This document shows, in pieces, positions 8,071-13,877 of a stretch of 19,356 nucleotides of DNA (position 1 is the first letter of the stretch; each line of letters opens with the position of its first letter). A program made the position numbers and the translations under genes. The notes beneath the pieces were generated by a model. The model ran no database searches, had not been told where the DNA came from, and saw only the letters and a list, made by a program, of their open reading frames with translations. Source of the stretch: Methanomassiliicoccales archaeon (GTDB lineage Archaea; Thermoplasmatota; Thermoplasmata; Methanomassiliicoccales; Methanomethylophilaceae); NCBI GenBank assembly GCA_900767505.1, contig CAAFZG010000144.1:1-19356 (forward strand), in the 5' to 3' direction.

Positions 8071-8381
8071 CAGAGACCGCTCACATAGCTGATGATGTCG
8101 TCCTTGGGCCTGAGTCCCACGAGGGAGTCCACGAGGACGTTTCCTTTGAACACGAGCAGGGTCGGGATTGCGTTGATGTTGAACCTGATCGCGATGGCCT
8201 GGTTCTCGTCAGTGTTCAGTTTGGCGACTCCGACCTTTCCCGCAAGCTCTTCGGCGACCTCTTCGATTATGGGTCCCATGCGCCTGCAGGGGCCGCACCA
8301 GGGGGCCCAGCAGTCGACGATCGCAATCTGGTTGGACTCCACGAAGGAGTCGAAGTTGGACTCGTTGAGTTCGGTTACCAT
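8070..8381 (-). CDS. trxA: Thioredoxin
   Basis: A classical 103-residue thioredoxin that reduces protein disulfides. The active site W28-C-G-P-C32 and the cis-proline in NAIPTLLVF (P74) are intact. The buried Asp (D23, before CWAPWCGPC) and a C-terminal G of the family (SLVGL) are also present. It starts at the ATG at 8381 and its TGA overlaps the trxB start by one base, so the reductase and its substrate are made in a coupled fashion. A TATA-like TTTAAA about 32 bp upstream gives a leader of only a few nucleotides. Confidence 0.96.
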   Translation of the reverse strand: MVTELNESNFDSFVESNQIAIVDCWAPWCGPCRRMGPIIEEVAEELAGKVGVAKLNTDENQAIAIRFNINAIPTLLVFKGNVLVDSLVGLRPKDDIISYVSGL

Positions 8382-8408
8382 GTTATCTATGCCTGTATCG
8401 GTAAGACA

Positions 8409-8418
8409 CCTTTAAACC
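8409..8418 (-). promoter_or_regulatory. TATA box of the trxA-trxB-regulator operon
   Basis: The minus strand reads GGTTTAAAGG here, the only strong TATA-like sequence upstream of trxA. It is centred about 32 bp from the trxA ATG, giving a predicted leader of about 7 nt. Confidence 0.6.
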
Positions 8419-8494
8419 TGATACATGGAAAGACGAATCGGAAAAACGGTGTTAAGAAGTAAGAAGTTCCCCGTCCGAGGACAGGTAAGGACGT

Positions 8495-9073
8495 TTAAGA
8501 GTAGAATTTGTCAATCAGAGGCAGGTATGGGTACTCGTCCATCTCGGCGACCATGTGGTCGAGGTCCTCGCCGTAGAGCTCCGAGAGCTCCTTGTGAAGT
8601 GCCTCCACCCTGTCGGCGCCGCGTTCGGCACCCTTCGTCCTGAGCTTGATCACGGAATGCGCGTGACCGACCACACGGTTGTCGCTGACAAGGTTGTCGG
8701 CATGGGCGACGATCTTCTCCTCCAGCGTATGCGGTATGTAGTCCCCTGCGGGAAGCGCCATCTCCTCGACATCCTCTTGGTCGAGCCCGGCGCCCGTGTG
8801 CTTGAGGACTATGTTCACCAGGGCTTCGGGTAACCCCTTCTTTCTGAGTATCTCCGAACCGATGTACGCGTGCATTATCGAGTGGTCGACGGATCTTCCG
8901 ATGTCATGGAGCAGTGCTCCCGCCAAGACCAGATCGCGGTCGGCCCCCTTGATACGGGTCAGCATCTGCTTGGCAACGGCCTCGACCGTACAGCAATGGA
9001 TCACAACTCTGCGCTTGCAACCCGCATCCAACAGAAGTCCGATGCATTCATCCTCATTTGGAATGCTCGACAA
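8495..9073 (-). CDS. HD-domain (HDIG) metal-dependent phosphohydrolase, TIGR00295-like
   Basis: An HD-superfamily hydrolase of about 192 residues. The metal ligands are recognisable: H26 in VVIHC, H56-D57 in LLHDIG, H68 in IMHAYIG, H92 in KHTGAG, and D126 in AHADNL. The substrate is unknown; related proteins hydrolyse nucleotides or phosphates. I prefer the TTG at 9073 as start because a strong GAGGGGG ribosome site lies 7 bp upstream and because archaeal relatives, as I recall them, start just before an I-P-x-E-E-C-like segment, here IPNEDEC. The frame also opens further upstream to an ATG at 9118, inside trm56. It overlaps the end of trm56 by about 20 bp and is the last gene of that operon. 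Confidence 0.85.
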   Translation of the reverse strand: MSSIPNEDECIGLLLDAGCKRRVVIHCCTVEAVAKQMLTRIKGADRDLVLAGALLHDIGRSVDHSIMHAYIGSEILRKKGLPEALVNIVLKHTGAGLDQEDVEEMALPAGDYIPHTLEEKIVAHADNLVSDNRVVGHAHSVIKLRTKGAERGADRVEALHKELSELYGEDLDHMVAEMDEYPYLPLIDKFYS

Positions 9074-9572
9074 CCGTCTTCCCCCTCTCGTTGGGAACGA
9101 CCTCAAGCTCGCCGCCACGATCGGAATACAGGGCCTTGCCCTCTGTGAACCTGTCCAGGAAGATCGCCAATGCCGCTATCTCGGAATGGGGCTGATTGCC
9201 GACGGAGATGTTGAAGTCCGCCCTCTGATACACCTCGGCGGGAACCTTCTCCGCGCCTACGACGATCATTATGTCCTCGTCGCGGGGGATCTTGGGCAAT
9301 GCCTCGTCGACACGCTGACCGTACATGGTGAGATGGACGACCTTTCCGTTGAAATTGCGGATGGCGTCCTTCCAGCTGACCCCGGTCTTGATGGTGTAGT
9401 CTCCGCCGAACCTCTGAACAACGCTGCGGATGTTCTCCTCGAGGACGGGGTCCTCCGTGTCCACATAGATGCCTTTGGCGCCCAGGGCACGCGAGGAAAG
9501 GGCGACGTGCGTCGTCACCCTCTTGTCGCGTTCCGGACGGTGGCCTATCCTCATAATCCAGATGTCTGCCAT
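9054..9572 (-). CDS. trm56: tRNA (cytidine(56)-2'-O)-methyltransferase
   Basis: aTrm56 is an archaea-specific SPOUT methyltransferase that puts a 2'-O-methyl on C56 of the T loop. The 172-residue product begins MADIWIMRIGHRPERDKR and shows the family motifs: RVTTHVALSSRALGA near 18-32, HLTMYG at 80-85, IVVGAEKVP near 103, and the SAM-binding trefoil segment NISVGNQPHSEIAALA at 121-136. The ATG at 9572 is chosen because the preceding in-frame sequence is unlike the family and overlaps the upstream gene. The upstream winged-helix gene ends 5 bp before it, and the HD gene overlaps its end, so all three form one operon. Confidence 0.95.
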   Translation of the reverse strand: MADIWIMRIGHRPERDKRVTTHVALSSRALGAKGIYVDTEDPVLEENIRSVVQRFGGDYTIKTGVSWKDAIRNFNGKVVHLTMYGQRVDEALPKIPRDEDIMIVVGAEKVPAEVYQRADFNISVGNQPHSEIAALAIFLDRFTEGKALYSDRGGELEVVPNERGKTVVEHSK

Positions 9573-9577
9573 CTCAA

Positions 9578-10078
9578 TTACTCTTCGTGGATAAGCTCGA
9601 TCCTGTGACCGCGGTAGTCCATCTTGACGGACCTGCGGACAAGACTCTTGAGCATTGTGGATGTGAGCCCGAGGGCCTCCGCAACGTCTCCAGAAAATCT
9701 GCCGTCCTTGCCGACCTGCTCCAGGATCTTGTCTTCGATCTCGGCATATTCCGAATCGCTCATCATGGCCGCCGTGAGAACATCGCTGATCTCGTAGACC
9801 GGCCACTGCGCATTGATGCTGAACGAGGTGTAATAGGTGTGGTACGACTTCTCGGGGTACCCGCCATTTTTGGACATCCAGCGGGTCTCGACAAGCTTCA
9901 TCTTCTCGAAGAAGATAATAGCATCCCTGCCTTCGGGACCGAATTTCTCTTCGATCTCGCCCGCTGTTCTCCACTCCAAGGTCACCTCTTTCAAAACATC
10001 CCTTTTAACGGGAGTATCAACAGACCTGAGCATTGGGACCAACTCTGAAGGTTCGTTGATGACCTTGATTCTATTCAT
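9578..10078 (-). CDS. Archaeal two-domain winged-helix protein (trm56 neighbour)
   Basis: A 166-residue protein with two predicted winged helix-turn-helix modules. The first spans about 22-70 (VLKEVTLEWRTAGEIEEKFG, then FFEKMKLVETRW). The second spans about 111-162 (KILEQVGKDGRFSGDVAEAL, then LTSTMLKSLVRRS). It looks like an archaeal ArsR-like regulator, but the target is unknown. The ATG at 10078 (MNRIKVINE) lies about 27 bp from a clear TATA box, which fits a leaderless message. The longer frame upstream runs through this promoter and is not coding. It is the first gene of the operon with trm56 and the HD hydrolase. Confidence 0.85.
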   Translation of the reverse strand: MNRIKVINEPSELVPMLRSVDTPVKRDVLKEVTLEWRTAGEIEEKFGPEGRDAIIFFEKMKLVETRWMSKNGGYPEKSYHTYYTSFSINAQWPVYEISDVLTAAMMSDSEYAEIEDKILEQVGKDGRFSGDVAEALGLTSTMLKSLVRRSVKMDYRGHRIELIHEE

Positions 10079-10099
10079 GTTTGTACCCCATGTAGTAGA

Positions 10100-10111
10100 A
10101 GGTATATATGA
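10100..10111 (-). promoter_or_regulatory. TATA box of the winged-helix-trm56-HD operon
   Basis: The minus strand reads TCATATATACC, a very good archaeal TATA, centred about 27 bp from the ATG at 10078. This predicts transcription from the start codon or within a base or two of it. Confidence 0.75.
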
Positions 10112-10147
10112 ATACGTCAGAATTCTTCGAAACCACAACTGGCAAAC

Positions 10148-10157
10148 ATTTAATATG
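10148..10157 (+). promoter_or_regulatory. TATA box of the small Cys-rich gene
   Basis: ATTTAATATG on the plus strand is centred about 27 bp from the ATG at 10179, which supports that codon over the two ATGs lying closer to or inside the box. Confidence 0.65.
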
Positions 10158-10178
10158 GACATGTCAGATTCCCAGACA

Positions 10179-10343
10179 ATGAAAGAGAAACAGCCCGAAC
10201 TGAGATGGCAGTGCCTCAACTGCTACAGGACCTATAAGGGACCTGACGCAGAGCAGAAGGCCCTCGACTGTTGCGGTTCCGTCGTCCAGGGATGGTGGGC
10301 CAACTACAACAAGTGGGGCAAACAGAAGTGGTACGGTCGCTGA
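10179..10343 (+). CDS. Small Cys-rich (zinc-ribbon-like) protein, 54 aa
   Basis: A tiny, very aromatic and basic protein, MKEKQPELRWQCLNC and onward, ending GKQKWYGR. Its four cysteines are arranged C12-x2-C15 then C31-C32, suggesting a small zinc-binding knuckle. I do not recognise the family. Two earlier in-frame ATGs exist (10155, 10161), but they overlap or closely follow the TATA element, whereas 10179 is spaced for a leaderless transcript. The sequence has normal codon use for the window and continues as a clean frame to a TGA at 10341. It is followed after 65 bp by a winged-helix regulator on the same strand. Confidence 0.72.
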   Translation: MKEKQPELRWQCLNCYRTYKGPDAEQKALDCCGSVVQGWWANYNKWGKQKWYGR

Positions 10344-10408
10344 ACCGAGACTGAAAAACCCATTTCTTTTCCAAACTCTTGTCGGAGATTGGCATTGCAA
10401 GGTGACTC

Positions 10409-10714
10409 ATGGCTACTAACAAGGATCCATTGGGTTCAATCTCCGATGAGATCGAACTTCTTGAAAGGCACATTTCTATTCTGAAGACAGTCCGCGAGAA
10501 TCAGCCGATAGGTCTCATCAGGCTGTCCGAGATGACGAATATCCCCAAGCACAGGGTGCGCTACTCCCTCAAGCTTCTGGAGCAGCAGGGCATAATCATC
10601 CCCACCACCGACGGTGCGACAGTCTCGGACCGCTGCGATGACTTCCTCGAAGGGATCTCGACCCATATCGACGACATAGCTGAAAAGATCGACTCGCTCA
10701 GAAGCAAACTGTGA
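10409..10714 (+). CDS. Small archaeal winged-helix regulator with C-terminal coiled coil
   Basis: A 101-residue protein. Residues about 33-66 form a winged helix-turn-helix (IGLIRLSEMTNIPKHRVRYS, then LKLLEQQGIIIP). Residues 76-101 are a heptad-like helix (ISTHIDDIAEKIDSLRSKL) suited to dimerisation. This architecture is common among small archaeal regulators, and the target is unknown. The start at 10409 has GGTGA just 3 bp upstream. No convincing TATA is seen in the 65-bp gap, so it may be read through from the upstream Cys-rich gene. Confidence 0.82.
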   Translation: MATNKDPLGSISDEIELLERHISILKTVRENQPIGLIRLSEMTNIPKHRVRYSLKLLEQQGIIIPTTDGATVSDRCDDFLEGISTHIDDIAEKIDSLRSKL

Positions 10715-10764
10715 TCGAGAAACAGCGTTCGTTTTGATACATGCGAAGTACGGGACGCTCTCGA

Positions 10765-10784
10765 ACGCCATTCAAAAATGGCGT
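10765..10784. repeat. Short inverted repeat (8-bp stem, 4-nt loop)
   Basis: ACGCCATT and AATGGCGT pair perfectly around a CAAA loop, 50 bp after the stop of the winged-helix gene. It could be a transcript 3'-end hairpin for that gene. No strong U-tract follows directly, although ATTACATTTT lies a few bases on. Confidence 0.5.
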
Positions 10785-10787
10785 CTA

Positions 10788-10834
10788 TAGATTACATTTT
10801 GCAATATTATCTGACGTAGTGTGTAGATTACATT
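10788..10834 (+). repeat. Pair of 11-bp direct repeats flanking a TATA-like element
   Basis: TAGATTACATT occurs at 10788-10798 and again at 10824-10834, directly before the ATG at 10835. Between them lies CAATATTAT (10802-10810), a TATA-like sequence about 28 bp before that ATG. The arrangement looks like the old promoter/operator region of the ATPase fragment that follows. Confidence 0.5.
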
Positions 10835-11050
10835 ATGTGGGAATCAGAATGGCCGCTGTATCCAAGGGAGCATTATCTCAGCCAACTGCGCGCCACTATG
10901 AACTCGCCTTTCATCAAAGTGATCGCAGGTCTGCACAGAACAGGCAAATCTACGATCATGGACATGTTCAGAACAGAATTGATGGGATCGGACCGATGTG
11001 GGAAACAGCGTTTAGTGCGCGAGAAGACCACACAAACGGATATGGGATAA
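10835..11050 (+). pseudogene. N-terminal fragment of an AAA ATPase (DUF4143-like)
   Basis: The 71-codon frame begins MWESEWPLYPREHYLSQLR and continues IKVIAGLHRTGKSTIMDMF. This is the arrangement seen at the N-terminus of prokaryotic AAA ATPases of the DUF4143/COG1373 type (Y-x-R-x-x-Y-L then IKVITGxRRxGKST, with a Walker A). After FRTEL the resemblance stops and the frame ends at a TAA, only 6 bp from the end of tRNA-Pro. Full-length relatives have about 400 residues. The remnant keeps a promoter-like region and about 45 recognisable residues, so I read it as a truncated gene, although a short expressed peptide cannot be excluded. Confidence 0.65.
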
Positions 11051-11056
11051 GAAAGG

Positions 11057-11129
11057 TGGGCCCGCCCAGATTTGAACTGGAGTTACGTGCACCCCAAGCA
11101 CGAAGGATACCAAGCTACCCCACGGGCCC
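11057..11129 (-). tRNA. tRNA-Pro(GGG)
   Basis: The minus strand folds as a complete 73-nt cloverleaf: acceptor GGGCCCG/CGGGCCC, anticodon stem CGTGC/GCACG around loop TTGGGGT (anticodon GGG), and T arm TCCAG-TTCAAAT-CTGGG. The discriminator is A and CCA is not encoded. The D stem is weak (one G-T pair and one T-T opposition). Confidence 0.95.
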
Positions 11130-11151
11130 ACAATACGGGGATTGACTTCTT

Positions 11152-11160
11152 GTTTAAAAA
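11152..11160 (-). promoter_or_regulatory. TATA box of tRNA-Pro, also the T-tract after the rpoN hairpin
   Basis: The minus strand reads TTTTTAAAC, centred about 27 bp from the first base of tRNA-Pro, the right distance for its promoter. The same T-run directly follows the hairpin at 11165-11201 and could serve as the U-tract ending the ribosomal protein transcript. Confidence 0.65.
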
Positions 11161-11164
11161 GTTG

Positions 11165-11201
11165 ACGATTCCAGAAGTGTGCGTGACACTTCTGGAATCG
11201 T
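11165..11201 (-). terminator. Perfect 16-bp hairpin downstream of rpoN
   Basis: ACGATTCCAGAAGTGT is followed by the 5-nt loop GCGTG and then its exact reverse complement. The structure begins 5 bp after the rpoN stop on the minus strand and is followed by a run of five T. A stem this long and perfect is unlikely by chance. Its position fits a transcript 3' end or processing signal between the ribosomal operon and tRNA-Pro. Confidence 0.7.
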
Positions 11202-11206
11202 TCGTT

Positions 11207-11398
11207 TCATCCGAGCGGAGCAATCTCCTTTATGAGGTCGGCATGGGAGACGATCATCCTGCGGCAGCAGTATCTCTCAAAGCCGAGATCATCGAGGACA
11301 GCCTTGGGATCCTCGCCTGCGCTCACACGTTGTACATACACGGGATAGGCTGAGCCTACAACCTTTCCGCATGTGAAACATCTCACCGGTATTATCAT
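11207..11398 (-). CDS. rpoN: DNA-directed RNA polymerase subunit N (Rpb10-like)
   Basis: RpoN is the small zinc-binding assembly subunit of archaeal RNA polymerase, equivalent to eukaryotic Rpb10. The 63-residue product begins MIIPVRCFTCGKVVG and has the invariant C7-x2-C10 and the adjacent cysteine pair in RYCCRRM. Length and motif are fully typical. It begins 9 bp after the end of uS9 and is the last gene of the operon, followed by the hairpin. Confidence 0.97.
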   Translation of the reverse strand: MIIPVRCFTCGKVVGSAYPVYVQRVSAGEDPKAVLDDLGFERYCCRRMIVSHADLIKEIAPLG

Positions 11399-11407
11399 GC
11401 CAAAGCC

Positions 11408-11809
11408 TCAACGGTAGGATTTCTGCTTCTTTGCACGGGCACCAGGTCCAAGAGGGTTCTTGGGCAGCTTGCGCCTGTCGTCGTTGATGATGAGGGTCCT
11501 GTCGTATGCCCTGAAGATTGCCTCGAGTTCCTCGTCTTTGTAGTACTCGACGATTCCCCTGGCGATGGCTGTCCTGGCAGCAGTGGCCTGACCCATCACT
11601 CCTCCACCGTTGACGGTGACGGAGATATCAACGTTCTGGGCCTTCTCGGGCACGAGTCCGAGGGGCTCCATGATCTTGAGCTTAGCGAGCTCGGGGGTGA
11701 AGACCTCTATGGGGACCTTGTTGATGGTCACCCTGCCGGTACCTTCCTTGACGACGGCCCTGGCGATGGCGGTCTTCCTCTTTCCGCTTGTATTGACACA
11801 ATCAGCCAT
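11408..11809 (-). CDS. rpsI: Small ribosomal subunit protein uS9
   Basis: The 133-residue product matches archaeal uS9: the N-terminal TSGKRKTAIARAVVKEGTG, the central NGGGVMGQA, and the C-terminal tail ending KKQKSYR, whose terminal arginine reaches the P-site tRNA in the ribosome. The ATG at 11809 has the strong Shine-Dalgarno GAGGTGAT and lies 4 bp after the uL13 stop. Confidence 0.97.
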   Translation of the reverse strand: MADCVNTSGKRKTAIARAVVKEGTGRVTINKVPIEVFTPELAKLKIMEPLGLVPEKAQNVDISVTVNGGGVMGQATAARTAIARGIVEYYKDEELEAIFRAYDRTLIINDDRRKLPKNPLGPGARAKKQKSYR

Positions 11810-11813
11810 GGGA

Positions 11814-12239
11814 TCACCTCACGTTGGAACCCAGGAATTTGGATACGGCTCCCAGGGTAGTGTATTTACCGGTAATCTTCCTGCAGGCCTCCTCGGGCCT
11901 CTCCTTCTCGCAGTCCTGGAACTGTTTGGGGGTTCCGACGAAGACGTGGAGCCTCCTGTAAGCGTCCCTTCCGGAGGTGCTGGTCCAGGGGATCATTCCC
12001 CTGACGCATCTCTTGAACAGAAGATCTGCCCTGCGGGGGTAGAAGGGTCCCTTCCTCTTGGTGGTGTCTCCACGGTCGACCTTCGCTTTGAAGTCAGCGA
12101 AGACGTTCTCTTTGACACCGGTGATGATGATAGCCTCAGCGTTGAGGACGACGATTTCCTCTCCGGCCATGATCCTCTCGGCGACCACACTGGCCAGCCT
12201 TCCGTGGATCAGGTTCCTTCCGTCGATAATTGTAACCAT
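11814..12239 (-). CDS. rplM: Large ribosomal subunit protein uL13
   Basis: The 141-residue product begins MVTIIDGRNLIHGRLASVVA, the usual archaeal uL13 start, and contains the conserved KRKGPFYPRRADLLFKRCVRG-type rRNA-binding region. The ATG at 12239 is preferred over a GTG three codons upstream because GAGGTGAT ends 4 bp before it and the family begins at this residue. It lies between eL18 and uS9, as in other archaea. Confidence 0.96.
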   Translation of the reverse strand: MVTIIDGRNLIHGRLASVVAERIMAGEEIVVLNAEAIIITGVKENVFADFKAKVDRGDTTKRKGPFYPRRADLLFKRCVRGMIPWTSTSGRDAYRRLHVFVGTPKQFQDCEKERPEEACRKITGKYTTLGAVSKFLGSNVR

Positions 12240-12244
12240 CCAAA

Positions 12245-12604
12245 TCACCTCATGATCCTGACGCCGGTTCCCTTGGGGTTGGCCTCGGCCAGCTCCTCGA
12301 TGGACAGCGTCTTTCCGCCGGCGGCGACGATGGCCTTGGCGGCAGCGTCCGAGAAGTCGTACGCAGCGACTGTGATCTTCTTGCTAATGTTGCCTGCAGC
12401 GAGAACTTTTCCGGGGACGACGATGGTCTCGCCCTCCTCGGCATATCTCTCAAGTTTGCTGAGATTCGCTTCGGCCCAGTTCCTCTTGGGTTTCTCGAGC
12501 CTAAGCGCGATGTCTCGCCAGATGGCAGCTTCTGTCTCCCTAGTCTTCGCCTTCAGGTTGCTGATGGTGGCGACGAGCTGGGGATTTGTCTTGCAGCTCT
12601 TCAT
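12245..12604 (-). CDS. rpl18e: Large ribosomal subunit protein eL18
   Basis: The 119-residue product (MKSCKTNPQLVATISNLKAK) matches archaeal eL18 (L18e), including VVPGKVLAAGNISKKITVAA and the C-terminal KGTGVRIMR. The ATG at 12604 gives the family length; upstream codons in frame are not conserved-looking. It is the first gene of this operon. In many archaea rpoD (RNA polymerase alpha-like) lies just before it, but here a divergent TIM-barrel gene does. Confidence 0.96.
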   Translation of the reverse strand: MKSCKTNPQLVATISNLKAKTRETEAAIWRDIALRLEKPKRNWAEANLSKLERYAEEGETIVVPGKVLAAGNISKKITVAAYDFSDAAAKAIVAAGGKTLSIEELAEANPKGTGVRIMR

Positions 12605-12664
12605 TTTTCTGACTCTCCCGACATTTCGGTAAAACGTTTGATGGAAGCGGTCTATATTGGTGCT

Positions 12665-12674
12665 GTTTATAAAC
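12665..12674 (-). promoter_or_regulatory. TATA box of the eL18-uL13-uS9-rpoN operon
   Basis: GTTTATAAAC is a perfect palindromic TATA element about 65 bp upstream of eL18, predicting a leader of about 40 nt. This is longer than for most other genes in the window and could carry translational control. Because it is symmetric it could also initiate on the plus strand. Confidence 0.6.
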
Positions 12675-12790
12675 ATTCCCCAGGACCCGCCCTACAGTGA
12701 CGCGCATATGTGTGCGTTCCGAGGGATATCGAAACCGAAATGCCACGGAATCGACGTGTTTTCCCACCGTCACATGCGCCTCGCGCGTAA

Positions 12791-12808
12791 CATCCTATTA
12801 ATAGGATG
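12791..12808 (+). promoter_or_regulatory. Perfect 18-bp palindrome over the promoter of the TIM barrel-hexuloisomerase operon
   Basis: CATCCTATTAATAGGATG equals its own reverse complement. Its core TATTAATA is TATA-like and is centred 34 bp before the ATG at 12834, giving a leader of about 9 nt. A dyad lying on the TATA box is a natural operator for a dimeric repressor. Confidence 0.6.
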
Positions 12809-12833
12809 GGGGGATTGTCACGCCAGTGATCGT

Positions 12834-13877
12834 ATGATAAGGTTCGGACCTGCAGGAATACCTCTGTCGTGTAAAGGACGCACTCTGGAGGATGGCATAG
12901 AGGATGTGAACAACCTCAGCCTAGGCGCGCTGGAGATCCAACTTGTCCGCCCCGGGGTCTTCAACAGATGCCCCGAGGATGAGGAGGTCGGCAAGACCAT
13001 CAACGATATCGAAGAGGATTTCGTCATCGAGGTCATCAGGGACGGCATGCCCATCGGCGATCCGAACGAGCCCATAGAGGAGGATGACGACCTCATCCAC
13101 ATGACATCACCCATCGCAGGGAGGTTCGGAGACCTCGAATCCATAGGCAACATGGCGAAGAGGATGGATGTGAACCTGTCCATCCACACCCCTTACTACA
13201 TGGATCTCGGAACCGAGTCCGAACTTTCCGAGAACTGCATGAACAGCCTGAGATACGCAGGCATAATGCTCAACGCCCTCGACGGCGATGTCGTCGTGAC
13301 AAGCCTCGGACTCTACGACGGCAAACGCCCCGAAGAGGAGATCGATGAGACGATCTACGGCAACCTCGGATTCGTCCTCGACTGGTGGCACGACTGCGGC
13401 CTCAAGCCGAAGATCGGAGTCGAGATCACCGGACAGCAGGATGTCTTCGGATCCCTCGAGCAGGTCCTCGACGTCTGCGATGCCTTCGGAGACGACATCA
13501 AGCCCGTCATCAACTTCTCGCACTACCATTCCCGCGAGAACGGAAAGCTCCTCGAGACCGACGATTTCATAGACCTCATGGAGAGCGTGAGGCCCTACAC
13601 AGGCGACTCGTTCCATACGGCATTCTCCGGAGTCGAGTACGAGAGCGGCAACGAGAGACGCCTCACACCGATCAAGAAGGGAGACCTCAGATTCGAACCC
13701 CTCGCAGAGGCCCTCATCGAGCTCAAGCCCAACTGCACCATCATATCCACATCCCCGCTCCTGGAGCACGACGCGATGTACATGAGGATCATCCACGAGA
13801 GAGGCCTCAGCAAGAAAGTCGCAAAGGACCTCAAGGAGAAGAGGAAAGCAGAAGCAATGGCGGCAAGCGGTGAGTGA
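12834..13877 (+). CDS. Xylose isomerase/AP endonuclease IV-like TIM-barrel protein
   Basis: A 347-residue protein of the xylose-isomerase-like TIM barrel superfamily, which includes endonuclease IV and sugar isomerases. It begins MIRFGPAGIPLSCKG. Candidate metal ligands are H118 (SIHTPYY), E197 (VEITG), H230/H232 (FSHYHS), H261 (SFHTAF) and E311 (PLLEHD). The H109-type ligand of endonuclease IV is not evident, since the matching strand reads VVVTSLGLYDG, so DNA repair activity is uncertain. An acidic insert at about 55-90 is unusual. The ATG at 12834 is chosen for its spacing to the TATA palindrome. Its last 8 bp overlap the hexuloisomerase gene, hinting at sugar-phosphate metabolism. Confidence 0.8.
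   Translation: MIRFGPAGIPLSCKGRTLEDGIEDVNNLSLGALEIQLVRPGVFNRCPEDEEVGKTINDIEEDFVIEVIRDGMPIGDPNEPIEEDDDLIHMTSPIAGRFGDLESIGNMAKRMDVNLSIHTPYYMDLGTESELSENCMNSLRYAGIMLNALDGDVVVTSLGLYDGKRPEEEIDETIYGNLGFVLDWWHDCGLKPKIGVEITGQQDVFGSLEQVLDVCDAFGDDIKPVINFSHYHSRENGKLLETDDFIDLMESVRPYTGDSFHTAFSGVEYESGNERRLTPIKKGDLRFEPLAEALIELKPNCTIISTSPLLEHDAMYMRIIHERGLSKKVAKDLKEKRKAEAMAASGE

Noticed and set aside
10719..11012. GAAACAGCGTT direct repeats as target-site duplication of an insertion sequence
   Set aside because: No terminal inverted repeats and no transposase are seen between them, and an 11-bp match in a few hundred bases may be chance. Kept only as part of the remnant finding, not as a mobile element.
10835..11050. 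Integrated genetic element with tRNA-Pro as attachment site
   Set aside because: No integrase gene and no duplicated tRNA 3' end are visible. The ATPase remnant alone does not prove integration.
11610..12632. 340-codon plus-strand frame across uS9, uL13 and eL18
   Set aside because: Runs antisense through three ribosomal protein genes that are certain. No function is recognisable.
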